Below, piece by piece: positions 41,334 to 52,600 of a stretch of DNA of 64,000 bases (positions are counted from its first letter, which is position 1; each line of letters opens with the position of its first letter). Source of the DNA: Polychytrium aggregatum (Eukaryota; Chytridiomycota; Chytridiomycetes; Polychytriales); NCBI RefSeq assembly GCF_025602895.1, contig NW_026516257.1, positions 124,001-188,000 on the forward strand. Reading direction: 5' to 3'. Below the pieces are notes generated by a model. It was not told the origin of the DNA. It saw only the letters and a program-made list of their open reading frames with translations, and made no database searches. The position numbers and the translations under genes were made by a program.

Positions 41334-41785
41334 TTCGATGTGGATCGTGCGGAGCGGTGAGGTGGGTTGGTGTTGGGACGGGCTGGGTGGGTGTGGTTGA
41401 GACGACTGCGACTGCGAGCGAGGTATATGTATGCCGGAGGGCCTGTGCACGTGATGGCAAAACTGTAACTCTATTTTTGTGCTCATGAAGGTGGCACAGG
41501 GCGGCGATGCATGCGCAGCCCCTGGCGCTGTTACTGTACAAAGCAAACCGTCGCGCGCCCCTGATTCCCGCCAGGCGCTGGCACCATTCGCCGAGCCCTC
41601 ATGACGAAAAACGCCATCCGCAGCGCTTTCGGGAAGCGACAGGCCGCCGGGGACATGCATTGGCTCGCTCCGCCCTCGTTCATGTACAAACTGAATGGAT
41701 GGACTGTATTCAGCCACGCAACGATTGAGTCTGCAGCAAGCGTCGATTCGCCATCTCTCCAACGCTGCGGTTGCGCACTTCCTGG
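41334..41785. other. Intergenic, C2 protein to cystatin
   Basis: About 450 bp, presumed C2 gene promoter and cystatin terminator. Nothing else seen. Confidence 0.5.
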
Positions 41786-42306
41786 TCACTCGGGCGGAGG
41801 CAGGACCGTGAACGGCTCCAGGCAAGGGTAGAGGTTGCCGTGGTCGACGGACTCAACGGTGTAGACGCCATCGAAGCCCTTGAAGATCCAGACATGGAGG
41901 CATTGGTCTGTGACGGTGACCTTGATCTTCTCCAGAAAGTTGGTGCCCGCGACGGCCTGCTGTCGATATGACCACGGCTCGAATTTCTTGAAGCGGTAAT
42001 GATGGCGATTGTATTTGCGGACCATCTTCTCGATGGTGCCCTTGAGGAGGAGCGTTTCCTGTTCGGACAGTGGCAAAGACCGGCTGGATCAGCACTCCAG
42101 AATCTCAGCTTTCGACCAAAGATGAGCCGGTTGTCGCCGCCCCTCGGCCGCCTCGCCAGAACAGCGATGGCACAAACCTGATACAGCGCTGGGTTGGTGG
42201 AAAAGTCATGCTCGTCGCCCACACCCCCCATGGCGCTGCTCGAGGGCGTCTGGGCAGCAGCAGCAAAGGCAAGAGCAGGAAGAAGCCAGAGCGATAGCTT
42301 GGTCAT
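41786..42306 (-). CDS. Secreted cystatin-like protein
   Basis: Probable inhibitor of papain-type cysteine proteases. Exons 42306-42178 and 42058-41786; 133 aa. A signal peptide (MTKLSLWLLPALAFAAAAQT) is followed by GGVGD, matching the conserved N-terminal glycines of cystatins. The central RQQAVAGTNFLEKIKVTV contains the QxVxG signature (QAVAG), preceded by the helix region MVRKYNRHHYRFKKFEPWS. Only two cysteines are present in the mature part (in DQCLHVWIF and NLYPCLEPF), fewer than the four of animal type-2 cystatins. The usual second-hairpin Pro-Trp is not evident. Cystatins are sparse in fungi. The start is 257 bp from REV7, divergent. Confidence 0.8.
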
Positions 42307-42563
42307 GGTTGCGGTGTGGACAAACGAGGCCGGCATCGCCGGCCCCCATCATATATCCTCGCACTTGCGGCGCCATCCAAGCGTTTGCCCGCGTTGACTG
42401 CCGATCGTTTGGCGGCCAACACCGCATCCATCCGATCACATCCATCCGATCGCATCCATCCGATCGCGGTGGCGGTAGCGGCCAGGCTCGATCTGCTGTC
42501 CTTCTTCCCGCGTCCGGCTCCAGAGTTTCCTTCTGGCATCAATTCGCTCAGCCCGCGCCCGTC

Positions 42564-44149
42564 ATGGCGGGAGCCCAGATGCTAAACTACGTCGGTATGG
42601 GGCTCCCTCGCCCTCTGCAGCAACCTGCTGTGCTGTTCGCCCTCTGCAGTATCCTGCTCTGCTCTACTCACATGGCTGCTTTGTTCTGTCCTGGTTTTGC
42701 TCCACAGAGATCGTTGGTAAGAGCTGATCCGCAGCCAAGAGGTCTGCCATGAGCCTGCATGCCAGAGTATCTCCTCCAACGAATAGCCAAATCGGCGAAC
42801 AGCTGACGCAATCGCATGTCCTGGCTTGCCAGACGTCTTGTGCGAGTTCTTTGAAGTCGCCGTGCATTTCATTCTCTATCACCGAGGCGTCTATCCTGCG
42901 GGTAGGTCGGTGCGGTGCAAGCTGTGCACGTCGGTTGTGGATCTTTGTCCCGAGCGACCGGACCCTAGCTTTTAGTCTCATCCCAGCCTCCGAACGCCTG
43001 CCCCGATCAACAACCTCCTGGGATGTGCTCAGACCTCTTCGAAACATGTCGCAAGTATGGGATCGCAGTCAAGCGATCGAGGCATCCCGATCTCAATTCG
43101 TACATCTCCGAGGCAGTTGCTGCAATGAAGCCCGATATGGAAAAGGTGCAGTCCTGGCCATCGAAGCAGATGGGTCTGGCCGATGTCGATATGACCTCGC
43201 ATTCCGACATCAGCTACTGATACCGTGAGCGGGGACGGCGACTGCACCATACCACAGGGGCTTGTCAAGAAGATCCATATTGTGATCCTCTCAGACAAAT
43301 ACGCCGCTCTTGAGCGGTTTACTTTCGAGATCAAATCGCTTGCGAATCGCAGCCCAGATCCCGGCCACCAGTAAGTGCCGTGCCGTTGCTTGCCCTGGCG
43401 TCTGGCTGGACTCTTTCGTCAATGCCGTCTTACCTCATTGGCCACATGCAGACGACAGGGCAGTGTCTCTATCAGCCAGCTTCAAGATCACTTGCGGGCC
43501 TTTCTCATGAAGCTCGCCACATGCGAGGGCTATCTGTCGAATCTTCCGCAAGGTAGACGTCCGACACAAGTGTCCGTGCGCTCTGCAACGGCGTGTGGGT
43601 GCTCGGGCTCTCCAGGGCTGCTATGTTGACTCTCTCCCATATCATTAATCTCAGGCATCACCTTCCGGATCCATGTGGAGATGGAGGAGGACTTTGTTCC
43701 AGCCAGCATGGGCAGTGAGGTAGAGCATCCAGCCGATGTGCGCCAGGGCATATCACGCAGCGATGAGCCGCCAGTCGACTGCGTGTCATGGCGCATATGT
43801 GTGTTTCAGACCGAGCTCGATGGATTCACCGCTTTGTCGCTGCCTCCGTTTCTAGGGATCGGCCTGGGTGCCCGGCGATGAGGACGAGATCCGCGTGTCG
43901 AACCCATCGATCGTGCCGCTGCGGACTGTTGATATGGGCGCTATACGGGTTTGTGTCGCTTGTGTTGTCTGGCTGGGCTGGGCTTGTGTTGGATTGTGCT
44001 TTGCGTAGGATGTCATGCTTTCCTTCGACCACACAGCCGGAGCGCAAACTCCCGGTGTACTCACCGCGAACGACTTCATCGAACAGGTCCAAATGTTTGT
44101 GGAAGAGGCCGGCCTGCATGTTACCTCCTCGGACGATCTGATTGCCTGA
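42564..44149 (+). CDS. REV7: HORMA-domain protein Rev7/MAD2L2
   Basis: Non-catalytic subunit of translesion DNA polymerase zeta; in animals also in shieldin. Exons 42564-42594, 42833-42901, 43033-43145, 43258-43370, 43452-43552, 43655-43719, 43856-43948 and 44009-44149; 241 aa. The HORMA core begins VDVLCEFFEVAVHFILYHRG, then KYGIAVKRSRHPDLNSYI, then KKIHIVILSDKYAALERFTF, matching human MAD2L2 in order. Later exons give the FRIHVEMEED strand and the seat-belt end with FIEQVQMFVEEA. A short spliceable stretch at about 42708-42716 could be an alternative nine-base exon but is not needed for the frame. The last exon uses a TAG acceptor. Confidence 0.87.
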
Positions 44150-44394
44150 CGGCACTCTGCTGCGAAGATCTGTCGCATCCCTTGCTGCCATGGCCACCAA
44201 GCCGTGGCTGCTGATTGGGGCATCCCGATCGGCGTTGGGAGCGAAAGGCCCTCAGTCGCTTCGCCCATCCCTGGTGCCTTTCTTCTTGGCGGTCGCTTGC
44301 CGAACGTCTTGACTATCCCTTGCTGCACGCACCGCTTGCTCGGCCCTCGTCGACCTCTGTTCTGTCGCTGTCTCGGGCATCGAATCTGCCCGTC

Positions 44395-47300
44395 ATGTCC
44401 AACGCGTAAATACCATGAGTGAAGCTCGTCATGCTGCATCGACCTTCATCTCCGCGAGCCACACCGCGCATGCGAAGGGGAGGAGGGTAGACTGCAAGGC
44501 AAAGCCGCAGGTGTTGAGTTGGAGCTATCCATGGTAGCGCTCCGTCCCGGCTCGTTCTGATGCCACTGCATTCTGTAAACCTCGGGCATCCCCCTTACTG
44601 TCTTGGCTCAACCAGCACCTACAACGCGTACTGGAAGGAAGTCAACCAGAAGTTGATGGACCAGCTCGAGTACGAGACTCCCAAGGACATGACGATGGTG
44701 CCGAAGGATCGCGAACATGCCTTCCAGCATCTCGTCGTGCTCTATGTGCGATACAACCAAATCTTCAAGAAGCTCGAGGTAACGCCCGGCGCCAACGAGC
44801 TTTCATACGCCTTTGACTGTCCAGACTGTCCAGGGTGTCTTTGCCGATGGCCTCCAGCAATTAAAATCCGTATTTTGGCCCGCCTTGACTCGATACAGAC
44901 GGCATATGATCAAATCGTTCATCCGCAGAAGCGGCGGTTGATGCGGGAGGTCTTGATTGCGGTCATTTCGCGTCTGATCGAAGTCAAACATGTGAGCGCT
45001 GTCATTCACAGGGCCCCCAGGCAGTGAAGAGGCGCCAGGCCATTCGGAGGGGTCGCTTGCATGCTCTACTGACCTCTGCGACTCGTATTGACTTGGAAAT
45101 CGGGGTTTCCGTCAGAAAATGGTTGAGCTGGAGCTCTCCGACTTCCACAACTTCACCGACATCCTTCTTGATCTCAAACTGATTCCGGACGACTTGCGGC
45201 TGAACACACCCCGATTTTACTTTGAAGAGCACAGTGAGGACCTTGAAATGAGGCGCAAAATACTGGTATGGCCCTTGGCATTCGCTTCTCATCTTGTCGC
45301 CGCGTGACGATGAAGGGAGGGAGCTTGGGCCCCCACGGCATCGGTTGAATGGCTAAGGGTTGCAACGCCTTCCTCATGGTGTCAATCACTCCATGTCCCC
45401 AGGACTCGCTGAATGCACGGACGCTCGGCGCTGGCGAAGGCCCTGTCTTGTTTCCGGAATACAAAATGTCCGAGGCCGTTCGAATGATTCAGGTGAACGA
45501 GCGCGGCCGACAGGGCAAACTGCGAGCCAAGTACATGCGGGATCTCAAGTAAGTCGCAGTGCCCGCTGCTATCTGGAGAATGGATCCTGTCTGTTCCTTG
45601 CTTGAAGGGCCGCTGCTTTGTCGTCTGGATATCTGAGACGATCGGACTCTAGGGCGCAGGCCCTCAAAGAAAAGGAAATCGAAGGCAACGACGACGAGTC
45701 TGAAGCAATCAAGGCAACACTTATGATCCAGCGAGTGTACGAACCAGTCGTCGATGCGCTTGCTATAAACGAAATGGTGCGCCTCTCCCTGACGCTGGTT
45801 CACTTTTACTCTTGTATGACCAGATATCGTGGATATCGAGAACGCAAGCTCTTTCGACAAAAAATGCAGGAGGAGCTCATATTCCTGGGTAAGTTCGAGT
45901 CTCCTGCGCGCTCGGTGCCCCGAGCTGCGGCATTTGTGCACGTCGTCTTGGCTTCGAGCGCTCACCGGCCGAGTAGAGCTCGATCGCACCCGGCTATTCA
46001 TTCCGCCATCAAACTACAACACAGGTATGGCGCCTCTGAACGTCAAAGAGTCCAAAAGCAGCCCCGGCTCCCTGGCCGAAGCGAACAGCAACCGCAGAAA
46101 GGTGATACAGCAGAAGCATGAAGAAGAGTACCAACAGGCCTTGATCACGACCAAGGAAAAGTAAGTCGGCAGTCGACGAGACTTTGTCCGAGTCTCTTCG
46201 CCGACCAGCGAGAATGCCGCGCTACAACACTCGCCCCATTCAGTCACATCTGCGGCACACCGAGCTAGCGCTGATTCGGCTGATGCTGGGTACATTGTCA
46301 AGAATTGCAAAAGTAGAGGGACCTGACATGAAGGAAGCCATGCAAGACAACTTCCGCCAGTGGTACATGGAGTACAAACGCATCAACGGCAAGTTCCCAG
46401 ACTTTCCGGCGGACAAAGTCTGGCAGGTGACTGGGTTCCAGTTCCCGACGGACGGATCCATTCCAATGCTGCCGGAATCGGAAGGGGGAGAAGGTAAGCC
46501 TATGCGGAGCGGAGAGGGACCAGGGCCTGTTGCTGGTTGTTGTAGTGGCATACAAGTTTGCATCAACACTTTGTTCATCCCGAATGCGCAGGTGGCTCCA
46601 AGCCAGCGACAGCAGCATCCAAGGGCGGCAAAGACAAGGACAAGAAGGGTGACAAAAAAAAAGACAAGGGGAAGGACAAAGGAAAGGGCGACAAGAAAAA
46701 GCCAGGCTCGGGCAAGAAAGGCGGGGACGAAGAAGAGGAGGAGGACCAGTTCAAGTTTGACGACTCGCCCTTCATCCGAGAGATTGCAAACGAGAACACG
46801 CAGTACCAAGCCAAGTGGCACTGCAAGGAGGAGATGCAAAACTTTGCCCAGAAGCACGACCAGGAAATCATCAAGACCGAGAAACGAAAAGAGGTCGAAG
46901 CCGAGGTCAAGAAGGAGGTCTTTGAGATTCTCAAGGAGGAACTCAAGAATCTCAAACTTGCAGTCGAGCGCGCCAAGAGCAAGGGCAAGAAGGGCAAGGG
47001 CAAGGGGAAGAAGGGAAAATCAGGCAAGGGTAATGCTGCTCCATGGTGCGGCGGAGTGGACTGGTATCGGGGGCCGAACTCCGTGGCCTCATGCTTTCTG
47101 GACTGACGAAACGCAGGCAAGAAGGGCGGCAAAAAGGGCAAAGGCAAATCGGCAAAAGGAAAGAAGGTGCGTGAACGTGCCACTCGTCGGTGAATTGGTG
47201 CTTTGGCTAGCAGAGTCTTTGTTTCATGTTGCAGCTGGTACTGAAGGAGCTGCGAGGGAGAGAGTGTATCGGAAGCTCCGTGCAGCATCGATACTGCAGC

Positions 47301-48937
47301 ATCCATCGACCGATCGTGTCGCTGACTTGCTCACGATGGTTATAGGGAAAGAAGGGAAAGAAGGAAAAAGATCTCACCTCGAATCGCACGATGGAGTCTC
47401 TAGTTGAGGAGCTCGTGCAGTGCGGCATTCTCCAGAAGGTACGGGGTGGAGTGGAGCAAGATTCACGGCATGCTGCATGCTGGACCCCGCAAATTGCGCG
47501 GATGCCGTTCATGCCGCATCGCTGGGACCGCCGCTGAACCGATGGCCCTGCGCACGCCATACAGCCGCAGAAAACGTTGATGCGGGACTTCAAGGGCGAC
47601 TTCAATTTCCTGGCAAACTCGGCTTCGACATCCCCTGTCATCGACTCGACCTTGGGCGAAATCCAGCGGGTAAGGGCCTCACGCGGGCCTCCGGTGGGCC
47701 GACTGTTTGCAGAGCGCTGCAAAGGTCGCACTCCTGACAGCCGTGCCACTTCTCACATGTGCTTGCTGGCGTATTTGCAGGTCTTGACCGAATACTTTTT
47801 GTTGCCGGCGGGTTTGCCCGACCTCGACAAAGTTCCCAGTGTCGCTTCAATGCTGCTGTTCGGGCCGAGAGGAACGGGCAAGACCATGCTCGTGAACGCC
47901 GTCGCCAACGAGCTCGGAGCATACATCCTCAACCTCACTCCGCGCGTGACCGCCGGACAGTATGTTGGCAAACCAAACGTCACCAAAATGGTGCACATGG
48001 CGTTCAAAGTGGCCAAAGCCCACAAACCCTCCATAATCTACATCGACAATATCGAAATGGTATTCGCCAAGAAGGTGCCCAAGGACGACCAGACGGATCC
48101 AAAGCGCATCAAGAAGGATTTGTTGAAGCAAATGAAGGGGCTCAAGGCCTCAGAAGGCATCATTGTTCTGGCATCGTCTTTCAAGCCGTGGGAGGGCGAC
48201 GCCAAAGCCATGCTCCCGGTATTCAACAAGGTTGTCTATTGCCCCAACCCAGATTACTCCTCTCGATTGATTCTGTGGCGCGACTTTATCAAGAGAAAGG
48301 TTCAGAAGGGATACGAAAACGTCAACCTCTCGCTGTTGACCAGGATGTCGAGCGGTTTCTCGGCCGGCATGATTCTGCTGGCTTGTGAGCGGGCCCTCAC
48401 CGACCGCCGCATCAAACTGGTATGTCTCACCATCCCACTGGCCTTGGGCCTGGTTCATCACTTCCACACCGATGGGTGATACCCGAAGGCACTACATTTG
48501 GTTCACGAATACCCGCTCCATTTGGCTCACAGAAACCCCGCTCCATTTGGACCACAGATACCCCGCTCCGTTACTAACTAATCGAATCTTGTGTTTCGGC
48601 AGATCCGAAACTGTTCGCTGACAACTGATGAGTTTGTCGATCAAATCCTCAATATCCCCCCGGTCAACGCAGAGGAAAGCAAGCTATTCAAGGTTGGTGA
48701 TGTGGAGGAGTGTTGTGCTTCACTTTCTACGACAAGTGTGTCGACGCAGAGCTGTTTGCCAGCGCTCCTGAGGATCGAGACACTTAATCTCTGCACCTCG
48801 TCTCACAGGAATGGTTTGAAAAGACCCCGATGATGAAGAAGCGAGCGCTCCTGCTTGCTGCTCCAGAGGAAGACGACGGGGGCAAGAAGGGCGGAAAGGA
48901 AAAGGGCGGCAAGAAGCCTGACAAGAAGAAAAAGTAG
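44395..48937 (+). CDS. DRC11: Dynein regulatory complex subunit 11 (IQ and AAA domain)
   Basis: Axonemal nexin-dynein regulatory complex protein, IQCA1 family. Sixteen exons: 44395-44405, 44616-44778, 44899-44991, 45116-45265, 45403-45548, 45653-45736, 45824-45888, 46025-46160, 46303-46493, 46592-47029, 47117-47166, 47346-47438, 47571-47669, 47781-48419, 48603-48692, 48809-48937; 858 aa against about 820 in human. TYNAYWKEVNQKL and AYDQIVHPQKRRLMREVL are family blocks. The IQ motif IQRVYRGYRERK appears only if intron 6 starts at GTACGA. Lys/Gly-rich spacers follow. The AAA domain (about residues 574-786) has Walker A FGPRGTGKT, but Walker B reads IIYIDNIEM, with Asn where the catalytic Glu normally is. 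The first coding exon is 11 nt and inferred. Its presence implies a motile flagellum. Confidence 0.9.
48484..48570. repeat. Imperfect 25-27 bp repeat in DRC11 intron 14
   Basis: Three to four diverged copies of a unit containing atacccgctccatttggctcac lie between exons 14 and 15. Confidence 0.7.
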
Positions 48938-49131
48938 ATGCAGAAACACTTGATAATCTCATCGCCTAGTCTGGGCTGACTGGTTCTGCCTTCCGCATCT
49001 ATACACTGCTGTGCTCTGCGCCAGGAATGTGCTGGTGTACCGTCTACCATCCGCACATGGACGCAAGACATTATAAATCGAGTTGCCCTCATCTGTCTGA
49101 CCCATACGGAAAGGAGTGAGAGGCATGCATT

Positions 49132-49437
49132 TCAGCGAGAGCAGAGCAAAACGGGACGGTGTCCCGTTTGAGAACCGGTTACGAGCCCACGAAAGTAATC
49201 ACGAGCCTGAGGCCTGATGATGTATAGGTTGTGGGTCAGACACGCGATGCTCCCATCTTGGCTGGCAATCCGAACTTTGTCGTGGGCAGAAGGTAGCCAC
49301 AGAGTGAGATCCTGCATCCACAGCGAACGGCCATTTTGGATGATTCCAATATCAATAAAAGCGTCTCGTTTCGTTGTGAGCGCTACAAGCTTAATGGTTT
49401 CCGCACAAGGAGACAGCGCTTCCAGTATGCCAAGGAA
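49132..49437 (-). other. Orphan coding-like exon, minus strand
   Basis: An open stretch bounded by a CAG acceptor at 49438-49440 and a stop at 49132 encodes about 101 residues (FLGILEALSP, then IKLVALTTKRDAFIDIGIIQ, then CLTHNLYIIRPQARDYFRG). It looks like real protein, but I could not join it in phase to the coiled-coil gene upstream. Two nearby stretches also look coding (YVVAEIVITRIEYCLR at about 49630-49680 and VNILNLFDVAIKTRI at about 49530-49580). It may be a decayed gene, a separate short gene or an alternative 3' end. Confidence 0.4.
49149..49169. repeat. Perfect inverted repeat, 9-bp arms
   Basis: aaacgggac, 3-bp loop, gtcccgttt, at the 3' end of the orphan exon. Partly similar sequences occur near 54739-54757 and 55095-55112. 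Confidence 0.6.
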
Positions 49438-49657
49438 CTGAGCCACCCAAGAGCCCAATGCTTCTCACAGCGATCGACCTGATCATGGGTTATGTTGCAG
49501 TGTCTGGTCACTGGCGTCTTTCTGCTGCTTAGGCTTGATTCTTGTCTTGATGGCAACATCAAACAGGTTGAGAATATTGACCTGGATCGCGACAACTCAC
49601 CGTGAGTTGACAGTGCATCAAGACGGCGCATGCGCAGACAATACTCGATCCGAGTGA

Positions 49658-52600
49658 TCACGATTTCAGCGACGACATATCTGTCACAAGGTCCGGCAAC
49701 ATTATGGCCAGTCCCAATGGGATCTGCCATCGCGCTGGCACTTCACTTGCCTGGGTGTCCTCGGATTCGTTTTGGCCGGATGAGATGTGGAATCTTCCAC
49801 CCCAAGGCGAGGTGATTCCTGTGAATAATGAGTGAAGCTGAGCACATCGCTCTCTGCGTGGTTGCTTGCATGGGCTCGGCATGACCGTGACCTATTTGTA
49901 CGCCGTCCTCCACAGCGATCAGCGCATGCATCCATGTCGCACTGCTACCTTGGTCTGTCCATATGTTTCTTGGCCGGTGTGGAATCGGACGAGGGATCGG
50001 CATGAACTCGGCATGTAGATATGCCATATCTGCATCATTTAAATATGTGCATGTGATAAGCGGAGTGGAAGTGTTGGGAGATGTTCAGATGGTTTGCAGA
50101 CCAGCAAGAGTCATAAGCTTACTTGGGTCGGGGTCGCGGTTGAGCAGGTGAGCCTGTGCGAGTCTTTGCTCGTTGGCCATGACCTCCATGCGTACAAACT
50201 TTTCTCTCAGAGAGTTCTGGCGTCGGAGCTTTTCTTCGGTAAACCAGCGAAGTCTTTCCAGGAACTATCCCGATGAACAACAGGCACGGATATCGTTAGA
50301 GGCGCGGCGTCGACGTACCAACGCGAGGGCACTCAGCCAAGAGTGTGGTGAGTCGCAGTGCTTTAAAACGACGGGCCGAATCGAGCACGTACACTCATCT
50401 CGAATGGGGCTGTCGTGAAGATTGGACCTCGTTGATTGTTCTGGTAGATCGAGATCGCGATATGGTCAGAGCGCGCACGACACAACACTCGATCCCAGTG
50501 CTGCAGATACACCATGGCCTGCAGTGCCGCGTCTCATACCGATTCTCGCTGCTTCAAGAAGAATGGTCCTCGGTGTTGCTTCTTCTTGGACTTGGACGAC
50601 CGTCGTGACTTGCCGCTCCTCGACTTTGATTTGGTGCTTGAGGCACCTCCTGCGGTATCAGACAGCTCAAATCGCACTGAATCGGCCGTGCCCGGGCCAT
50701 GCGTCGATCCCCCGGGCCCCGTCAGCACGGTCATGGCCCGGCTCTCTGCCGACGCTTTCTGTTCGGCCATATTTTGCCAGTCCCGAGCGATCCGCTGCGC
50801 TGCCTCCTGCGCAATCACGAGACGCTTTTCCAAATCTTCGACGTCCTCCTTGTGCTTTGCCTCCATGGCCTCCATTTTTTCAGTCATGTCGTCAAACTTG
50901 TCGCTGTTGGTGGTGGATGTGTGCATTAATGGCGCCGCCGACAGGCTGGAGGCACAAACCAGACAGATACCAGCCTGTCTGGACGCCCAAATCAGCACGC
51001 ACCTGTACTCGGATTGCAGCAGCTGCATCTGCTGAGCATGCAGAAGAGTCAGCTCCATAACATCTTGGAGCGAGAACCAGCCTTTGTCAACGTCGACATC
51101 AGGCTGGTCGGCGGCATCCGCTGGCGTCTCGTCTCCATGCAATGGCTCGGTAGGTTCGGTCGTAGTTGCGAAATCCGGAGCTGGTTCTTCAGCCATGATG
51201 TCCGGAACTTCAGGCTCGTCCGAAGGAAACGAGACGGTGACGGTGCTTTTTTCTTGGCTTTCGGTCCTATTTGCTGGACTGGGGGGTATTGTGGAACGGA
51301 AGCCAGAGGGAAACTGGGGATCAGAATAGCAAAGTAGAACTTACGGGCAGGGTATACGCATCGCATTGGTAGCCGTGCATCCAAAGAGGAAGGAAGCACA
51401 GTCCACGGAGTAGAGTGCGCTATTTGTCTGTTGCTGTGCTTACGTTTTGACTTCTGACCGCCACGGCGTTGATTTTTGCGAGTGGCTCGTGAATGGATGA
51501 GCCGTAAGGAAACTGTCGATCGTATGCTGGATTTGGTCCTCATCAAAAAAGTCCCAATACTGGCAACGCCAAGAAACAAGCCGCCCAAGGGCACATGTTA
51601 TTCGGAAATACAACAGCGTCAGGACGATGCAGCTCTCAAAGCAAGGGGGCAAGTACAGCCAACGGGCCGCAAACAAATCACCCCAGCACAGTTGTGGTTA
51701 CAATCCCATTCATGCGTTGGTGACAGCAGACTGGCCGCGGGCCACCGCCATCGATGCAGGCTCGTGGGTCGGATCGTCGTTCTCGCACGAGCACTTACCC
51801 TCTGCTCGTAGTCCGCGAGCTCGTCGTCCACAAACGAGTCGTCATCGTCGTCGCTACTGCTGCTCTCCGAGTCCGAATCCGACGACTGGCCGTCCGAGAT
51901 GCGGAACTGTGTTTTCATTCGGTACATGGCCTTGCGGTGGCGACGACGGGCGCCCTTGGTTCGCTTGCGCGAAGGCATATTGCGGATCCGGGCCGATCTC
52001 AGATCGAAGGCTGCATTGAAGCTATTTGACCGAGGAATCTTACCGTCATACAGATCCCTGTCGTGCCTATATTCATTTTCGTCGCCAGTGAGCCAGCTCT
52101 TGGGTTGAACGGGCAGGGTGCTGGCCGAGCTAAGATCTACCAACGACCAAGATTTGCGCAGCGGGAAGGGGCGAGGCGGCTTGATGAAGGATTGGTTCAG
52201 CAGCGACATGTATGGGAACATTGATGGCCTCGGGAACGGACGCTGATGCAGCTTGCGAAACAGAGCCTGCCAGCCGCGGCACTGCTTGTTGATGTGTTTC
52301 CTAAACTTCTCGACGAGGTTGCGTGCTTGCTTCTTCCAACTTGGGTCGTCAGTGGTAATGTATTCGAGAATGGAGGTCTTGAGCTTGTTTACTCCCGGAA
52401 GTGGCGAGAGTGCACTATTGGAAGCTATGCTCTTGAGGGCTCCCGAGCGCTTCATAGACAACGCCATTCGATTGTCCGACGACTGTGCGCCTAGTTTTGA
52501 ATCCGCCAGGCCAGAGGAGTTTCTGGGTATGATGGCAGGGAGAAGCGCGGATGCTGATGAGCCAGGAGCTGAATCGTGTGAAATCAAGGGCAGCAATTGG

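Noticed and set aside
45737-45823. Reading through DRC11 without an intron at the IQ motif
   Set aside because: The frame is open, but only splicing from GTACGA to CAG gives a clean IQRVYRGYRERK motif.
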